Shown: positions 41,121 to 50,851, numbered from the stretch's first letter. The stretch: DNA of 64,000 nt from Actinomadura rubteroloni (GCF_002911665.1 NZ_MTBP01000005.1:124001-188000), one strand, 5' to 3'. Program-made: numbers and translations. Notes: generated by a model from the letters alone, not told the origin.

Positions 41121-43973
41121 TCAGCCGACCCCCGCCATCATCCGCGCCAGCGCCGCCCGCGACGTGATGTGCAGCTTGCGGTAGATCCGGGTGAGGTGGA
41201 CGTCGACCGTCCGGGGGCTCAGCGACAGCTCCTCGGCGATCTCCCGCGTCTTGCGGCCGAGGCCCGCCCGCTCGGCGATCTCCCGCTCCCGCACCGTCAG
41301 CACCGCCAGCCGGTCCTCGGGGACCGGCGCGCCCGCAGGCACCCCGTCCAGGTCCAACCGCCGCAACTGGTCCTGCACCGCCGCCGCGCCGCTGCGCCGC
41401 GCCAGCTCCGCCGCCAGCAGCACCGCGCCCTCGGCCTCGGCGCGGCGGCCGAGCGCCGCCAGGCACGCCGCCTCCGCCGTCACCGCCAGCGCCTGCGCGT
41501 GCGTCGCGCCCGCCGCCGCGAACAGCCGCACCGCCTCCCGGTACAGCTCCAGCGCGCCGCCGGGGTCGCCGTCGGCGCGGCGGGCGTGCGCCAGCGCCGC
41601 CAGCGCGTGCCCGCGCGGCCCCGGACGGCACGCCGCGTCGGCCGCGTCCGCGACGTCGCGCGCCTGCTCGGCCCACTCGCCGGTCAGCGCCGCCGGGACC
41701 GGCGCCGCGCCCGTCCGCCGGATGTCCAGCGCCGCCGCCGTCAGCGTCTCCAGCGCCGACGCCCGCAGCCCGCGCGGCAGCGCGTGCAGGCCGCCGCCGC
41801 CCGCGTCCAGCAGCAGCATCATGCAGCGGCGCGGGTCGCCCGACAGGCGCGCCGCGACCGCCAGAGCGACCGGCGCCGCCGCGCTCCAGTGGAACCGCCG
41901 CTCGTGCAGGACCCGCTCGGCCTCCTCGCCCAGCTCCACCGCCTCGGCGGCCCGGCCCGTCCACGCCGCGGCCAGCGACTCCAGCACCAGCGCCATCCCG
42001 CGCACGTGGTCGGCGTTGACGCGCTCGGCGACCTCGCGGGCCTCGGCCGCCAGCCGCCGCGCCTCGCCCGGCCGGCCGCCGTTCATCCGCAGCGCCGCCT
42101 CGCCGACCAGCAGCACCGGCAGCAGGTGGACGTGGCAGCGCGTGCGGGCGATCGTCGTGCCGCGCCGCAGGTGGCGCCGCGCGTCCTCGGCCCGCCCGAT
42201 CAGCGCCTCCGCCCAGCCGAGGATCCCGAGGTACTCCGGGTGCGCGGCCAGGTCGGCGTCCGACAGCCGGTCGGTGAGCGCGGCGGCGGCCGCCGCGTAG
42301 TGCGCGGCGCCCTCGGCGTCGTCCTGGAACGCGTCGCACAGCGCGCCGAGCGCCAGCGCGCCCACCTCGGCGACCCGGTCCTCGTGCAGCGCCGCCAGCC
42401 GCCGCGCCAGCTTCACCTGGTCGCAGGTCGGCGCGACGCCGTCGACCGCGCCGATCGCGCCGTGCGCGATGATCAGCGCGGTGGTCTCGCGCGGCGGGAC
42501 GTCGGCCGGCAGCTTGGTCAGCTCGCCCTCCAGCAGCGACCGCGCCTTGGCGTAGTCGCCGAGCAGGCACACCACCAGCGTGTAGAACGCCGTCGTCCGC
42601 ACCCGCACGTCGTGGTCGTCGTCGGCGGGGATGAGGCGCAGCGTCTCGTCCAGCAGGTCCCGGCTCTCGCGCAGCCGCCCCGCCACCCCGAGCGCCTCGG
42701 CCAGCCGCAGCATCGTCGCCGGCCGCGCCCGCCCCTCGCCCTGGAACCGCAGCGCGGTCCGCAGCAGCCGGATCGCGGTCTCGGGGTCCGACATCAGCGC
42801 GTCGTCGGCGGCGCGGCACAGCACGTCCAGGTCCGCCGGGTCCGGGCCGGACACGCAGCGCTCGACGTGGACGGCGAGCTGCGTCGCCGACGCGCCCCGC
42901 CCCGCCAGGAAGCCGGCCGCGCGGCGGTGCGCGGCGGCGTGCCAGCTCCGCTCGGTCCGGTCGTAGACGAGGCGGCGCACCAGCGGGTGCCGGAACGTGA
43001 AGTAGGAGCTGTCGCCGACCGGGCGGAGCAGGTCGCGGCGGGTCAGGCCGCCGAGCGCCGTCCGCGTCCCCTCCAGGCCGATGTCGGCGACGGCGGTGAG
43101 GGTGTCCAGGTCGGACTCGTCGCCGAGGACGGCCGCCGCCGAGATCACCCGGAACTCGCACGCGTCCAGGTGCCCGATCTCGTCCAGGATCAGCGTGGCC
43201 TGCTGCTCGGGCACCCGGCCGCGCTCGCGCTCGCCCGCCAGCGCCCGCAGGTACAGCGGGATGCCGCGGCTCTCGTTGTGCAGCTCGCGCAGCGCCGCGT
43301 CGGCGGCGGACGCGCCGAGCACCTCGGCGGACTGCTCGGCCGACAGCGGCGCCAGCTCCACCCGCCGCACCGTCCCGATCTCCACGCCGTGCGCCAGCGC
43401 GCCGCGCAGCCGCGCCGACGCCTGCCGGGGGCGCTGCGCGACGACCATCAGCAGCGGCGCCGCCAGCGGGCGGTGGACGAGCTGCTCGACCATCTCCACC
43501 GAGCCGCCGTCGGCCCAGTGCGCGTCGTCCAGCAGCACCACCAGGCCGTCGGAGGAGCACGCGCTCAGCAGGATCCGCATCGTCTGGTACAGCATGTGCC
43601 GGTCCGCGTGCTGCCCCGGGTCGCCCCACACCCACGGGCTCCCCATCAGCTCGATGAGCCGGTCGCGGGTGCCGCGCGGCAGGCTGTCGACCAGGTCCGG
43701 CGCGCCCTCGGGGCACAGCGCCATCGCCAGCGTCCGCAGCAGCGCGTTGCGGCGGCTCTCGGTGTAGCGGTCGTGCATGACGCGGATCCCGCGCGCCGCC
43801 GCCTCCCGGGCCGTCTCGTTGAGCAGCCACGTCTTGCCCATCCCGGGGTCGCCGACCAGTTCCACGACCTGCGCGCGGCTGCCCCCGAGACCGTCGAGCG
43901 CGGCGCTCATCAGCCGGGACTCGCTCCGGCGGACGCCCCGGGTACGGGGACCGCGCCTGATGCCTTCCACCAC
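41121..43973 (-). CDS. Large LuxR-family (LAL/STAND-type) transcriptional regulator
   Basis: A 950-residue regulator. Near the N-terminus is an NTPase domain with Walker A GDPGMGKTW (41-49) and LVVLLDDAHWADGG as Walker B. The middle is a helical TPR-like sensor region. The C-terminus is a LuxR helix-turn-helix: LTVREREIAERAGLGRKTRE, then SLSPRTVDVHLTRIYRKLH. Such LAL proteins activate catabolic or antibiotic genes upon binding an inducer. I placed the start at the GTG 43973, where AGAGGA stands eight bases before it; a longer frame to 44072 is possible. Its targets are unknown; it is divergent from the peptide transporter operon, which makes that operon a natural candidate. Confidence 0.85.
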   Translation of the reverse strand: MVEGIRRGPRTRGVRRSESRLMSAALDGLGGSRAQVVELVGDPGMGKTWLLNETAREAAARGIRVMHDRYTESRRNALLRTLAMALCPEGAPDLVDSLPRGTRDRLIELMGSPWVWGDPGQHADRHMLYQTMRILLSACSSDGLVVLLDDAHWADGGSVEMVEQLVHRPLAAPLLMVVAQRPRQASARLRGALAHGVEIGTVRRVELAPLSAEQSAEVLGASAADAALRELHNESRGIPLYLRALAGERERGRVPEQQATLILDEIGHLDACEFRVISAAAVLGDESDLDTLTAVADIGLEGTRTALGGLTRRDLLRPVGDSSYFTFRHPLVRRLVYDRTERSWHAAAHRRAAGFLAGRGASATQLAVHVERCVSGPDPADLDVLCRAADDALMSDPETAIRLLRTALRFQGEGRARPATMLRLAEALGVAGRLRESRDLLDETLRLIPADDDHDVRVRTTAFYTLVVCLLGDYAKARSLLEGELTKLPADVPPRETTALIIAHGAIGAVDGVAPTCDQVKLARRLAALHEDRVAEVGALALGALCDAFQDDAEGAAHYAAAAAALTDRLSDADLAAHPEYLGILGWAEALIGRAEDARRHLRRGTTIARTRCHVHLLPVLLVGEAALRMNGGRPGEARRLAAEAREVAERVNADHVRGMALVLESLAAAWTGRAAEAVELGEEAERVLHERRFHWSAAAPVALAVAARLSGDPRRCMMLLLDAGGGGLHALPRGLRASALETLTAAALDIRRTGAAPVPAALTGEWAEQARDVADAADAACRPGPRGHALAALAHARRADGDPGGALELYREAVRLFAAAGATHAQALAVTAEAACLAALGRRAEAEGAVLLAAELARRSGAAAVQDQLRRLDLDGVPAGAPVPEDRLAVLTVREREIAERAGLGRKTREIAEELSLSPRTVDVHLTRIYRKLHITSRAALARMMAGVG

Positions 43974-44429
43974 TGACCGGTTCCTCTCGTTGCACTCCGC
44001 GCGACCCCCCGTGACCATGGCGGGACGAGAACTCCGGGACGCCCCCGCGGCTGCCTGACTGGACGTTGACAAGGAACACGAAAACCGTAGTCCGGGCCGG
44101 TTACGCCGAGGTAAAATCCCGGCACTCGCCGTATGCCCGTGTTGTCTACCTGAAAACTAGGAAAGTCTTCGGGAAAATGAGCGGGAAAATTGGCTCCGCC
44201 CGAGGCGCAGAGGGCTTCGCCGGGCCTGCCGAGCCGCGCTCGGCGCCGCCGTCCGGCGCTCGGGGAACGGCCGGTTCCGGCCGTTCTCGAATTCGGATCC
44301 TTTCATTGTGCGCACGTGCGGTCAAGGTCGCCCGATTTCCATTTAGGTCAGTTTAAGGTTTCATTTAGACGCGTCCGGAACGATGGCGCTTACGGTGCCG
44401 CCGCATATCTGTGCAGAAAGTGAGTTCCG
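43974..44429. other. Long AT-richer intergenic region
   Basis: This 456-base stretch carries no recognisable gene and is clearly poorer in GC than the rest of the window. It has TTGACA-N16-TAGTCC on the plus strand (44066-44093), a run of short A-rich repeats (GGGAAAAT twice between 44170 and 44191), and three 11-base direct repeats at 44337-44369. It should hold the promoters of the LuxR gene and of the ABC transporter operon. Confidence 0.6.
44337..44369 (+). repeat. Three tandem 11-base direct repeats (activator-type site)
   Basis: TTCCATTTAGG, TCAGTTTAAGG and TTTCATTTAGA follow each other with no gap, sharing TTTA at the same place in each unit. An 11-base period is typical of PhoP boxes and of SARP sites. 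They end about 60 bases before the start of the transporter operon. Confidence 0.55.
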
Positions 44430-46148
44430 TTGGACGACGTCTCGCCTTTCCGCCCCGCCGCGGACGGCGGTCCCCACGACGCCCACCCTGCCCGCGCGCC
44501 GCGCCGCGCGCCAGGGCGCGCCCCGGCCGGACCCGGCCCCGCCGCCCGGCGGACGCGCGGCCCGGCGGCCGTCGCCGCCCTCGGGCTGGCCGGCGCGCTG
44601 GCCGCCGCGTGCGGCGGCTCCGGCCACGCCGGCGGGGACGCCGCGGGCCTCACCTACGCCAGCGCGGGCCTGGTCAACTGCCTGGACCCGCAGGCGAGCG
44701 CGTCCCGCCTGATCTCCATCATCGACCGGAACCTGTTCGACTCCCTCGTCGCGACCGGGCCCGACGGGAGGATCCAGCCCTGGCTCGCCACCAAATGGGA
44801 AGTCTCACCCGACGGTAAGGCCTACACGTTCCATCTGCGCTCCGGCGTGACGTTCCACGACGGCACCCCGCTGGACGCCGCCGCCGTCAAGGCGACGATG
44901 GACCACGCCGTCGACCCCAAGACCAAGTCGGTGTACGCCTCCAGCCTCCTCGGCCCCTACACCGGCACCAAGGTCGTGGACGCCTCCACCGTCCGCATCG
45001 GCCTGTCCAAGCCCTACGCGCCGCTGCTCCAGTCGCTCAGCACGCCCTACCTCGGCATCCAGTCGCCGAAGGCGCTGCGCGCGTCCTGCACCAAGCCGGT
45101 CGGGTCCGGGCCGTTCTCGTTCGTGAGCTGGACGCAGAACACCAGCATCGTCCTGAAGCGCAACCCGTCCTACGCCTGGCAGCAGGCCACGGCCAAGCAC
45201 ACCGGGCCCGCCAAGCTCGCGCAGCTCACCTTCCGGCTCGTCCCCGAGGACGGCGCCCGCTACGGCGCCCTCACCAGCGGGCAGGCCGACCTCATCGACG
45301 ACGTCCCCACCGCGAACGTGAAGGCGCTGAAGAGCGCGTCGGGCCTGCGGTTCCTCCAGAAGGACATCCCGGGCACCGTCGAGAACATCACGTTCAACGC
45401 GAGCCGGCCGCCGCTGAGCGACGTGAAGGTCCGCCAGGCGCTCCAGCGCGCCGTCAACGTCGACCAGCTCGTCAAATCGGTGTTCACCGGCGTGTACGCC
45501 CGCGCGTGGAGCGTCCTCAGCCCCGCCACCCCCGGCTACACCGCGTCGCTGCGGAACTCGATCCCCTACGACCCGGCCGCCGCCGCCAAGCTGCTGGACG
45601 AGGCGGGCTGGACCGGACGCGACTCCGCCGGCTACCGCACCAAGGACGGCAAGCGGCTGTCGGTGCGCTGGCCCGTCGGCGCCCAGCTCATCCGGCCGTC
45701 GGAGAACATCCTCGCCCAGGGCGTCCAGGCCGAGGCCAAGAAGGCCGGCATCGAGATCCAGTACGTCTCGGAGGACTCCGGCGCGTTCGTCCGCGACGTC
45801 CTCGCCGGCAACCTCGACCTCTACATCAACAACTGGCGCGCCCTGAACCCCGACATCCTGCGCAACATGTACGCCTCCGACCGCGTCCCGTCCGTCGGCG
45901 GCAGCAACATGTTCCACCTCAAGGACCCGCAGCTCGACGGCTGGCTCAACAGCGCCGCCGCCAGCGAGGACGCCGCCGCCCGGCAGAAGGCCTACGCCGA
46001 CGCGCAGACCCGCATCGTCCAGCAGGGACTGTCGCTGCCGCTGTTCGTCCCGTCCGAACTGCTCGGCGTGTCCGGCAAGGTGCAGAACCTGAACTTCGAC
46101 GCGTCCCTCTACCTGCAGTTCTACGACGTCTCGCTGGGCAAGGCGTGA
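44430..46148 (+). CDS. ABC transporter substrate-binding lipoprotein (family 5)
   Basis: A 572-residue extracytoplasmic solute-binding protein of the oligopeptide/dipeptide/nickel family (SBP_bac_5). The N-terminus has about 40 Pro/Arg-rich residues before a signal peptide with lipobox ALAAAC (Cys61). Family motifs are GRIQPWLATKWEVSPDGKAY, TFHLRSGVTFHDGTP and VRQALQRAVNVDQLV. The only possible start in the open frame before the signal peptide is the TTG at 44430. It delivers a peptide or metal-chelate to the permeases encoded next; the stop overlaps the following GTG. Confidence 0.9.
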   Translation: MDDVSPFRPAADGGPHDAHPARAPRRAPGRAPAGPGPAARRTRGPAAVAALGLAGALAAACGGSGHAGGDAAGLTYASAGLVNCLDPQASASRLISIIDRNLFDSLVATGPDGRIQPWLATKWEVSPDGKAYTFHLRSGVTFHDGTPLDAAAVKATMDHAVDPKTKSVYASSLLGPYTGTKVVDASTVRIGLSKPYAPLLQSLSTPYLGIQSPKALRASCTKPVGSGPFSFVSWTQNTSIVLKRNPSYAWQQATAKHTGPAKLAQLTFRLVPEDGARYGALTSGQADLIDDVPTANVKALKSASGLRFLQKDIPGTVENITFNASRPPLSDVKVRQALQRAVNVDQLVKSVFTGVYARAWSVLSPATPGYTASLRNSIPYDPAAAAKLLDEAGWTGRDSAGYRTKDGKRLSVRWPVGAQLIRPSENILAQGVQAEAKKAGIEIQYVSEDSGAFVRDVLAGNLDLYINNWRALNPDILRNMYASDRVPSVGGSNMFHLKDPQLDGWLNSAAASEDAAARQKAYADAQTRIVQQGLSLPLFVPSELLGVSGKVQNLNFDASLYLQFYDVSLGKA

Positions 46149-47146
46149 AGCAGGACCCGGGCGCCGAACCGGACGCGCCGCCGTCGGGCGCACCGCGCGG
46201 GGGCGGCCGCGCCGCCCTCGCGCGGTGGGTCGCGCGGCGGCTGCTGCTCGCGGCCGTCGTCGTGCTCGGCGCGGCGACCGTCACGTTCGGGGCGCTGCGC
46301 CTGGCCCCCGGCGACCCGGTCAAGGTCATGGTCGGGCTCAGCGCCGCGCAGAACCCCGAGATCGTCGCCCAGGCCCGGCACGAGACGGGCTTCGACCGCC
46401 CCCTCGCCGTCCAGTACGCCGACTTCCTCGGCGACCTGGCGCGCGGCGACCTCGGCTGGTCCTACCAGCTCCAGGAGTCGGTCCCTGCGGTCATCGCCGA
46501 CAACCTGTGGCCGACGGTGTCGCTGACGCTCACCGGGTTCGCGCTGGCGCTCCTGGTCGCGGTGCCGCTCGCCGTCGCCACCGCCGGGCGCCGCCCGGCC
46601 TGGCGCGCCCTGTCGTCCCTGCTGGAGCTCGTGACCGTCTCCATCCCCGGCTTCTGGGTCGGGCTGCTGCTGCTCACGTTCTTCTCCTTCCGCCTCCACG
46701 TGTTCCCCGCGACCGGCGGCACCGGGCTCAGCGGCCTCGTCCTGCCCGCGATCACCCTCGCCCTCGGCCTCGTCGGGCTGTTCACCCAGATCCTGCGCGA
46801 CGGCATGGCCCGCGCCCTGGACCAGCCGTTCGCGCTCAGCGCCCGCGCCCGCGGCACCGGCGAGACCGCCGTCCGGCTCCGGCACGCCCTGCGGCACGCC
46901 CTCATCGCGATCAGCACCATCTCCGGCTGGACGGTCGGCGCCCTGCTCACCGGCGCCGTCGTCGTCGAGACCGTGTTCGGGCGCCCCGGGCTCGGCCGCG
47001 TCCTCGCCACCGCCATCCAGAACCGCGACTTCCCCGTCGTCACCGGCATCACCATCGTGTCCGGCGCCCTGTTCACCCTCATCACCCTCGGCGTCGACCT
47101 CCTCTACCGCGTCGTGGACCCGAGGCTGCGCGAGGCGCCCGCATGA
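46145..47146 (+). CDS. Peptide/nickel ABC transporter permease (DppB-like)
   Basis: A 333-residue permease with six membrane helices after a 25-residue cytoplasmic tail. LAPGDPVKVM near the N-terminus is typical of DppB/OppB, and the EAA-like loop is LSARARGTGETAVRLRHALR. It forms the channel with the next gene's product. The GTG start lies in the stop codon of the binding-protein gene, and its own end overlaps the next start by four bases. Confidence 0.92.
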   Translation: MKQDPGAEPDAPPSGAPRGGGRAALARWVARRLLLAAVVVLGAATVTFGALRLAPGDPVKVMVGLSAAQNPEIVAQARHETGFDRPLAVQYADFLGDLARGDLGWSYQLQESVPAVIADNLWPTVSLTLTGFALALLVAVPLAVATAGRRPAWRALSSLLELVTVSIPGFWVGLLLLTFFSFRLHVFPATGGTGLSGLVLPAITLALGLVGLFTQILRDGMARALDQPFALSARARGTGETAVRLRHALRHALIAISTISGWTVGALLTGAVVVETVFGRPGLGRVLATAIQNRDFPVVTGITIVSGALFTLITLGVDLLYRVVDPRLREAPA

Positions 47147-47955
47147 GGCGGATCCCCGCCGCGCTCGCCGCCGCGGTCCTGCTCCTGGTCGCCGTCGCCG
47201 CGCTGTGGCCCGGCCTGCTCGCCACCGACCCGCCCAACGCCGTCGACCCCACGCAGGCGCTCCTCGGCCCCGGGCCCGGGCACTGGTTCGGGACCGACCA
47301 GCTCGGCCGCGACATCTACAGCCGCGTCGTGCACGGCGCCCGCCCGTCCCTGCTGCTCGGCCTCGGCGCCACGCTCGTCGCGGTCGGCGCCGGCGCGGTC
47401 CTGGCGATGGTCGCCGTCGTCGGCGGACGCGTCGCCGACGAGATCGTCATGCGCCTCACCGACGTCCTGCTGGCCTTCCCCGGCGCGCTGCTCGCCCTGC
47501 TCGTCGTCGCGATCCTCGGCCCCGGCACCGGGAACGCCACCCTGGCGATCGGCGCCGCGTTCGCGCCCGGGTTCGCGCGGCTCGTGCGCGGCGAGGCGCT
47601 GGTCGTCCGCGAGTCCGACTACGTCCGCGCCGCGACCGTCCTCGGCTACCGGCGCGCCGAGGTGTACCTGCGGCACGTCCTGCCGAACGCGCTGCCGCCG
47701 CTGCTCGTCCTCGCGACCCTCAGCGTCGGCACCGCCGTCCTGGCCGGCTCGGCGCTCAGCTTCCTCGGCCTCGGCCCGCAGCCGCCGAGCCCCGAGTGGG
47801 GCGCGATGCTGTCGGCCGGACGGGACCTGCTCGGCAGCACCTGGGCCATCGCGGTGTTCCCCGGCGCCGCGCTCACCGCCACCGTCGTCTGCGTCAACAT
47901 CGTCGGCCGCGACCTGCGCGACCGGTTCGAGGGGAGGCGTCCGGGTGCCGGATGA
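47143..47955 (+). CDS. Peptide/nickel ABC transporter permease (DppC-like)
   Basis: A 270-residue permease with the DppC-type HWFGTDQLGRDIYSRVVHGA loop and the EAA motif SDYVRAATVLGYRRAEVYLR followed by HVLPNALPPLL. Second membrane subunit of the same importer. ATGA overlap upstream; 11-base overlap with the ATPase gene downstream. Confidence 0.92.
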   Translation: MRRIPAALAAAVLLLVAVAALWPGLLATDPPNAVDPTQALLGPGPGHWFGTDQLGRDIYSRVVHGARPSLLLGLGATLVAVGAGAVLAMVAVVGGRVADEIVMRLTDVLLAFPGALLALLVVAILGPGTGNATLAIGAAFAPGFARLVRGEALVVRESDYVRAATVLGYRRAEVYLRHVLPNALPPLLVLATLSVGTAVLAGSALSFLGLGPQPPSPEWGAMLSAGRDLLGSTWAIAVFPGAALTATVVCVNIVGRDLRDRFEGRRPGAG

Positions 47956-49750
47956 CGACCGCCTGCTCGCCGTGGAGGACCTCCGCGTCGGCTTCGGGAC
48001 CGTGGCCGCCGTCCGCGGCGTCGACCTGGACCTGCGGCCCGGCGAATGCCTCGCCGTCGTCGGCGAGTCCGGCTCGGGCAAGAGCGCCACCGCCCGCGCC
48101 CTGGTCGGCCTGTCGGGCGGGACGGTCCGCGCCCGCCGCATGGAGCTGGCCGGACGCGACCTCACCGCCCTGCGCGACCGCGAGTGGCGCGCCGTGCGCG
48201 GCGGCCGGATCGGGCTGGTCCTGCAGGACGCCCTGTCGGCGCTGGACCCGCTGCGCACCGTCGGCGCCGAGATCACCGAGACCCTCGCCAACCACCGCAC
48301 CGTCGACCGCTCCGCCCGCCGCGCCCGCGCCGTGTCGCTGCTCGGGCAGGTCCGCGTCCCCGAACCCGAGGTCCGCGCCCGCCAGCACCCCCACGAGCTG
48401 TCGGGCGGGCTGCGCCAGCGCGCCCTCATCGCCTCGGCCATCGCCGCCGACCCGCCGCTACTCATCGCCGACGAGCCCACCACCGCCCTCGACGTCACCG
48501 TCGCCGCGCAGATCCTCGACCTGCTCGCCGAGCGCAAGGCCGCCGGGACCGCGATCCTGCTCATCAGCCACGACCTCGCCGTCGTCGCCCGCCTCGCCGA
48601 CCGGATCGCCGTCATGCACGGCGGCGTCCTAGTCGAGGAGGGGCCGCCCGGCGAACTGCTGCGCGCCCCCGCCCACCCCTACACGCGGGAACTGCTCGCC
48701 GCGATCCCGTCCGCGCACGCCCGCGGCACCCGCCTGTCGGTGCGCGCCGCCGACGGCGCCCCCGCCGACGGAGGCTGCGGGTACGCGGCGCGCTGCCCCC
48801 TGGCGACCGACCGGTGCCGCACCGAGCCGCCCGCCCGCGTCGCCGTCGCCGACGGCCACCACGCCCGCTGCTGGCGCACCGACGCGCCGTGGCCCGCCCC
48901 GCCCGCCCGCACGGCCCGCACCCGCGACACCGCCGCCGCCGACACCGTCATCGAGGCGCGCGGCCTGGCCAAGGCGTTCCGCGGCCCCGACGGCGCCGCG
49001 CGCCCCGCCGTCGCCGGCGTGTCGTTCACGCTGCGCGCCGGCCGCACCCTCGGAATCGTCGGCGAATCCGGATCGGGCAAGTCCACCACCGCCCACCTCG
49101 TCATGGGCCTGCTGGAGCCCGACGACGGCACCGTCGCGCTGCTCGGCCGCCCCTGGTCGCACCGGCCCGAGGCCGAACGGCGCGCCCTGCGGCCCCGGCT
49201 CCAGCTCGTCCAGCAGGACCCGCTCGCCTCGTTCGACCCCCGCTACACCGTCGAGCGGATCATCGGGGAGGGCCTCGGGCACCCCGGCCGCCGCGCCGCC
49301 CGCGCCCACCGCGACGCGATCGCCGCCCTGCTGCGCCGCGTCGGCCTGGACGCCGCGCTGCTGGACCGCCGCCCCCAGGAGCTGTCGGGCGGGCAGCGCC
49401 AGCGCGTCGCCGTCGCCCGCGCCCTGGCCCCCGGGCCCGCCGTGCTGGTCTGCGACGAGCCCGTGTCGGCGCTGGACGTGTCCGTCCAGGCGCAGATCCT
49501 CGACCTGCTCACCGATCTTCAGGACGACCTCGGCGTCGCGCTGCTGTTCATCTCCCACGACCTCGGCGTCGTCCACCACATGAGCGACGACGTCCTGGTC
49601 ATGCGCGACGGCGCGGTCGTGGAGTCCGGGCCCGTCGAGGACGTCTTCCAGAACCCGTCCCACCCCTACACCCGCGCCCTGCTCACGGCCCTGCCGAGCA
49701 TCGACGCCGGGGACCGCCCCGTCGTGCTCGACGGCCCCGCCGACATCTGA
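47945..49750 (+). CDS. Fused dual ATPase of peptide-type ABC transporter (DppD-DppF)
   Basis: A 601-residue protein holding two complete ABC ATPases in tandem. Domain 1 (about 1-265) has GESGSGKSAT, the signature ELSGGLRQRAL and LLIADEPTTALD, then the oligopeptide-specific tail with cysteines (CGYAARCPLATDRC) that may bind an iron-sulfur cluster. Domain 2 (about 335-600) has GESGSGKSTT, ELSGGQRQRVAVA and VLVCDEPVSALD. In most operons these are two genes; the fusion is known but less common. It completes the five-function importer. A GTG start overlaps the permease gene. Confidence 0.93.
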   Translation: MPDDDRLLAVEDLRVGFGTVAAVRGVDLDLRPGECLAVVGESGSGKSATARALVGLSGGTVRARRMELAGRDLTALRDREWRAVRGGRIGLVLQDALSALDPLRTVGAEITETLANHRTVDRSARRARAVSLLGQVRVPEPEVRARQHPHELSGGLRQRALIASAIAADPPLLIADEPTTALDVTVAAQILDLLAERKAAGTAILLISHDLAVVARLADRIAVMHGGVLVEEGPPGELLRAPAHPYTRELLAAIPSAHARGTRLSVRAADGAPADGGCGYAARCPLATDRCRTEPPARVAVADGHHARCWRTDAPWPAPPARTARTRDTAAADTVIEARGLAKAFRGPDGAARPAVAGVSFTLRAGRTLGIVGESGSGKSTTAHLVMGLLEPDDGTVALLGRPWSHRPEAERRALRPRLQLVQQDPLASFDPRYTVERIIGEGLGHPGRRAARAHRDAIAALLRRVGLDAALLDRRPQELSGGQRQRVAVARALAPGPAVLVCDEPVSALDVSVQAQILDLLTDLQDDLGVALLFISHDLGVVHHMSDDVLVMRDGAVVESGPVEDVFQNPSHPYTRALLTALPSIDAGDRPVVLDGPADI

Positions 49751-49758
49751 GGAACGGA

Positions 49759-49795
49759 CGACGTCCCGGCGCCGAACGGGCGCGCCGGGACGTCG
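49759..49795. terminator. Hairpin between ABC operon and monooxygenase gene
   Basis: A perfect 14-bp inverted repeat (49759-49772 with 49782-49795) and 9-base loop between the convergent ATPase and luciferase-like genes. Confidence 0.65.
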
Positions 49796-49816
49796 CCGGG
49801 CGGGGAGCCCCCGGCG

Positions 49817-50851
49817 CTACAGCGCCAGGCCCTGGGGGAGCGGCGCGGAGCCGAACAGCTCGCGCAGCCCCGTGATGGAGCGCCGCCGCGCCGCCGGGTC
49901 GGTGACCATCGACACGACCATCAGCTCCTCGGCGCCCGTGCGCTCCAGCAGGTCGGCGAGCTGGGCGCGCACCCGGTCCGGGCCGCCCGCCACCTGCGGC
50001 GCGAGGAACTGGTCGCGCCAGGCGGCCTCCTCGGCCGTCCAGGGGTGGGCGGCGGCCTGCTCGGGCGTCGGGAACGGCTCGGGCGGGCCGGTCAGCGACT
50101 TCAGCAGCGCCAGCGCCGCCGGGACGTTGCGGAAGCGGGCCTCTTCGTCGGTGTCGGCGACCGTCACGCCCGCCGCGATGATCGAGTACGGGCTCGACAG
50201 GTACTCCGACGGCCGGAACTCGCGGTGGTAGGTGCGCAGCGCCGCGACCGAGTTCTGCGGGCTGAAGTGGTGCGCGTGCGCGAACGGCAGGCCCCGGTGC
50301 GCCGCCATCCGCGCGCCGTTCTCGCTGGACCCGAGGACCCACAGCGACGGCTTGCCGGTCAGCGGCGGGTTCGCCGCGACCTTCTGCAGCGGGTGCCCGG
50401 CGGGGAAGTCGGCGCGCAGGAACCCGAGCAGCTCGGCGAACTGCTGCTCGAAGTCCAGCGCCAGGGCGTCCACCCGCAGGGCGCGCGCGACGCCCGGGTC
50501 GTGCGGTGGCGTCCGGCCGACGCCGAGGTCGACGCGTCCGGGGTACAGGGCGCTGAGCGTGCCGAACTGCTCGGCGACGACGAACGGCGCGTGGTTGGGC
50601 AGCATGACGCCGCCCGTCCCGACGCGCAGGCGGGTGGTCGCGCCGCCGACGGCCGCGGCGGTGACGGTCGGGGACGAGCTGGCGATGTTGGGCGAGTTGT
50701 GGTGCTCGGCGATCCAGTAGCGGGTGAAGCCGAGCTCCTCCACGTACCTGGCCTGCTCCAGGGTGGCCCGCAGAACGCCGGACGGGGTGGACTCCACGTC
50801 CACCGGCATGATGTCGAGGACGGACAGCGGAAGCGGGGCGAGGTCGGTCAT
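49817..50851 (-). CDS. LLM-class flavin-dependent oxidoreductase
   Basis: A 344-residue luciferase-like monooxygenase. Family features are LSVLDIMPV at the start, YWIAEHHNSPNIASSSP, the flavin/phosphate site VGTGGVMLPNHAPFVVAEQF and GRVDLGVGRTP. The protein uses reduced FMN or F420 (not decidable) for oxygenation or dehydrogenation. This subfamily is widespread and not always in biosynthesis, but here the gene is divergent from a TetR gene and its promoter carries a double TetR-type palindrome also found at the cluster exporter, so a link to the polyketide locus is likely. AGGAG lies about ten bases before the ATG at 50851. Confidence 0.88.
   Translation of the reverse strand: MTDLAPLPLSVLDIMPVDVESTPSGVLRATLEQARYVEELGFTRYWIAEHHNSPNIASSSPTVTAAAVGGATTRLRVGTGGVMLPNHAPFVVAEQFGTLSALYPGRVDLGVGRTPPHDPGVARALRVDALALDFEQQFAELLGFLRADFPAGHPLQKVAANPPLTGKPSLWVLGSSENGARMAAHRGLPFAHAHHFSPQNSVAALRTYHREFRPSEYLSSPYSIIAAGVTVADTDEEARFRNVPAALALLKSLTGPPEPFPTPEQAAAHPWTAEEAAWRDQFLAPQVAGGPDRVRAQLADLLERTGAEELMVVSMVTDPAARRRSITGLRELFGSAPLPQGLAL

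Noticed and set aside
39654..43976. A 1440-residue open frame on the plus strand
   Set aside because: It runs antisense through the HD-Pnk, RNA ligase and LuxR genes, which have clear motifs; its own translation is Arg/Pro-rich and has no recognisable domain. Such frames are normal in very GC-rich DNA.
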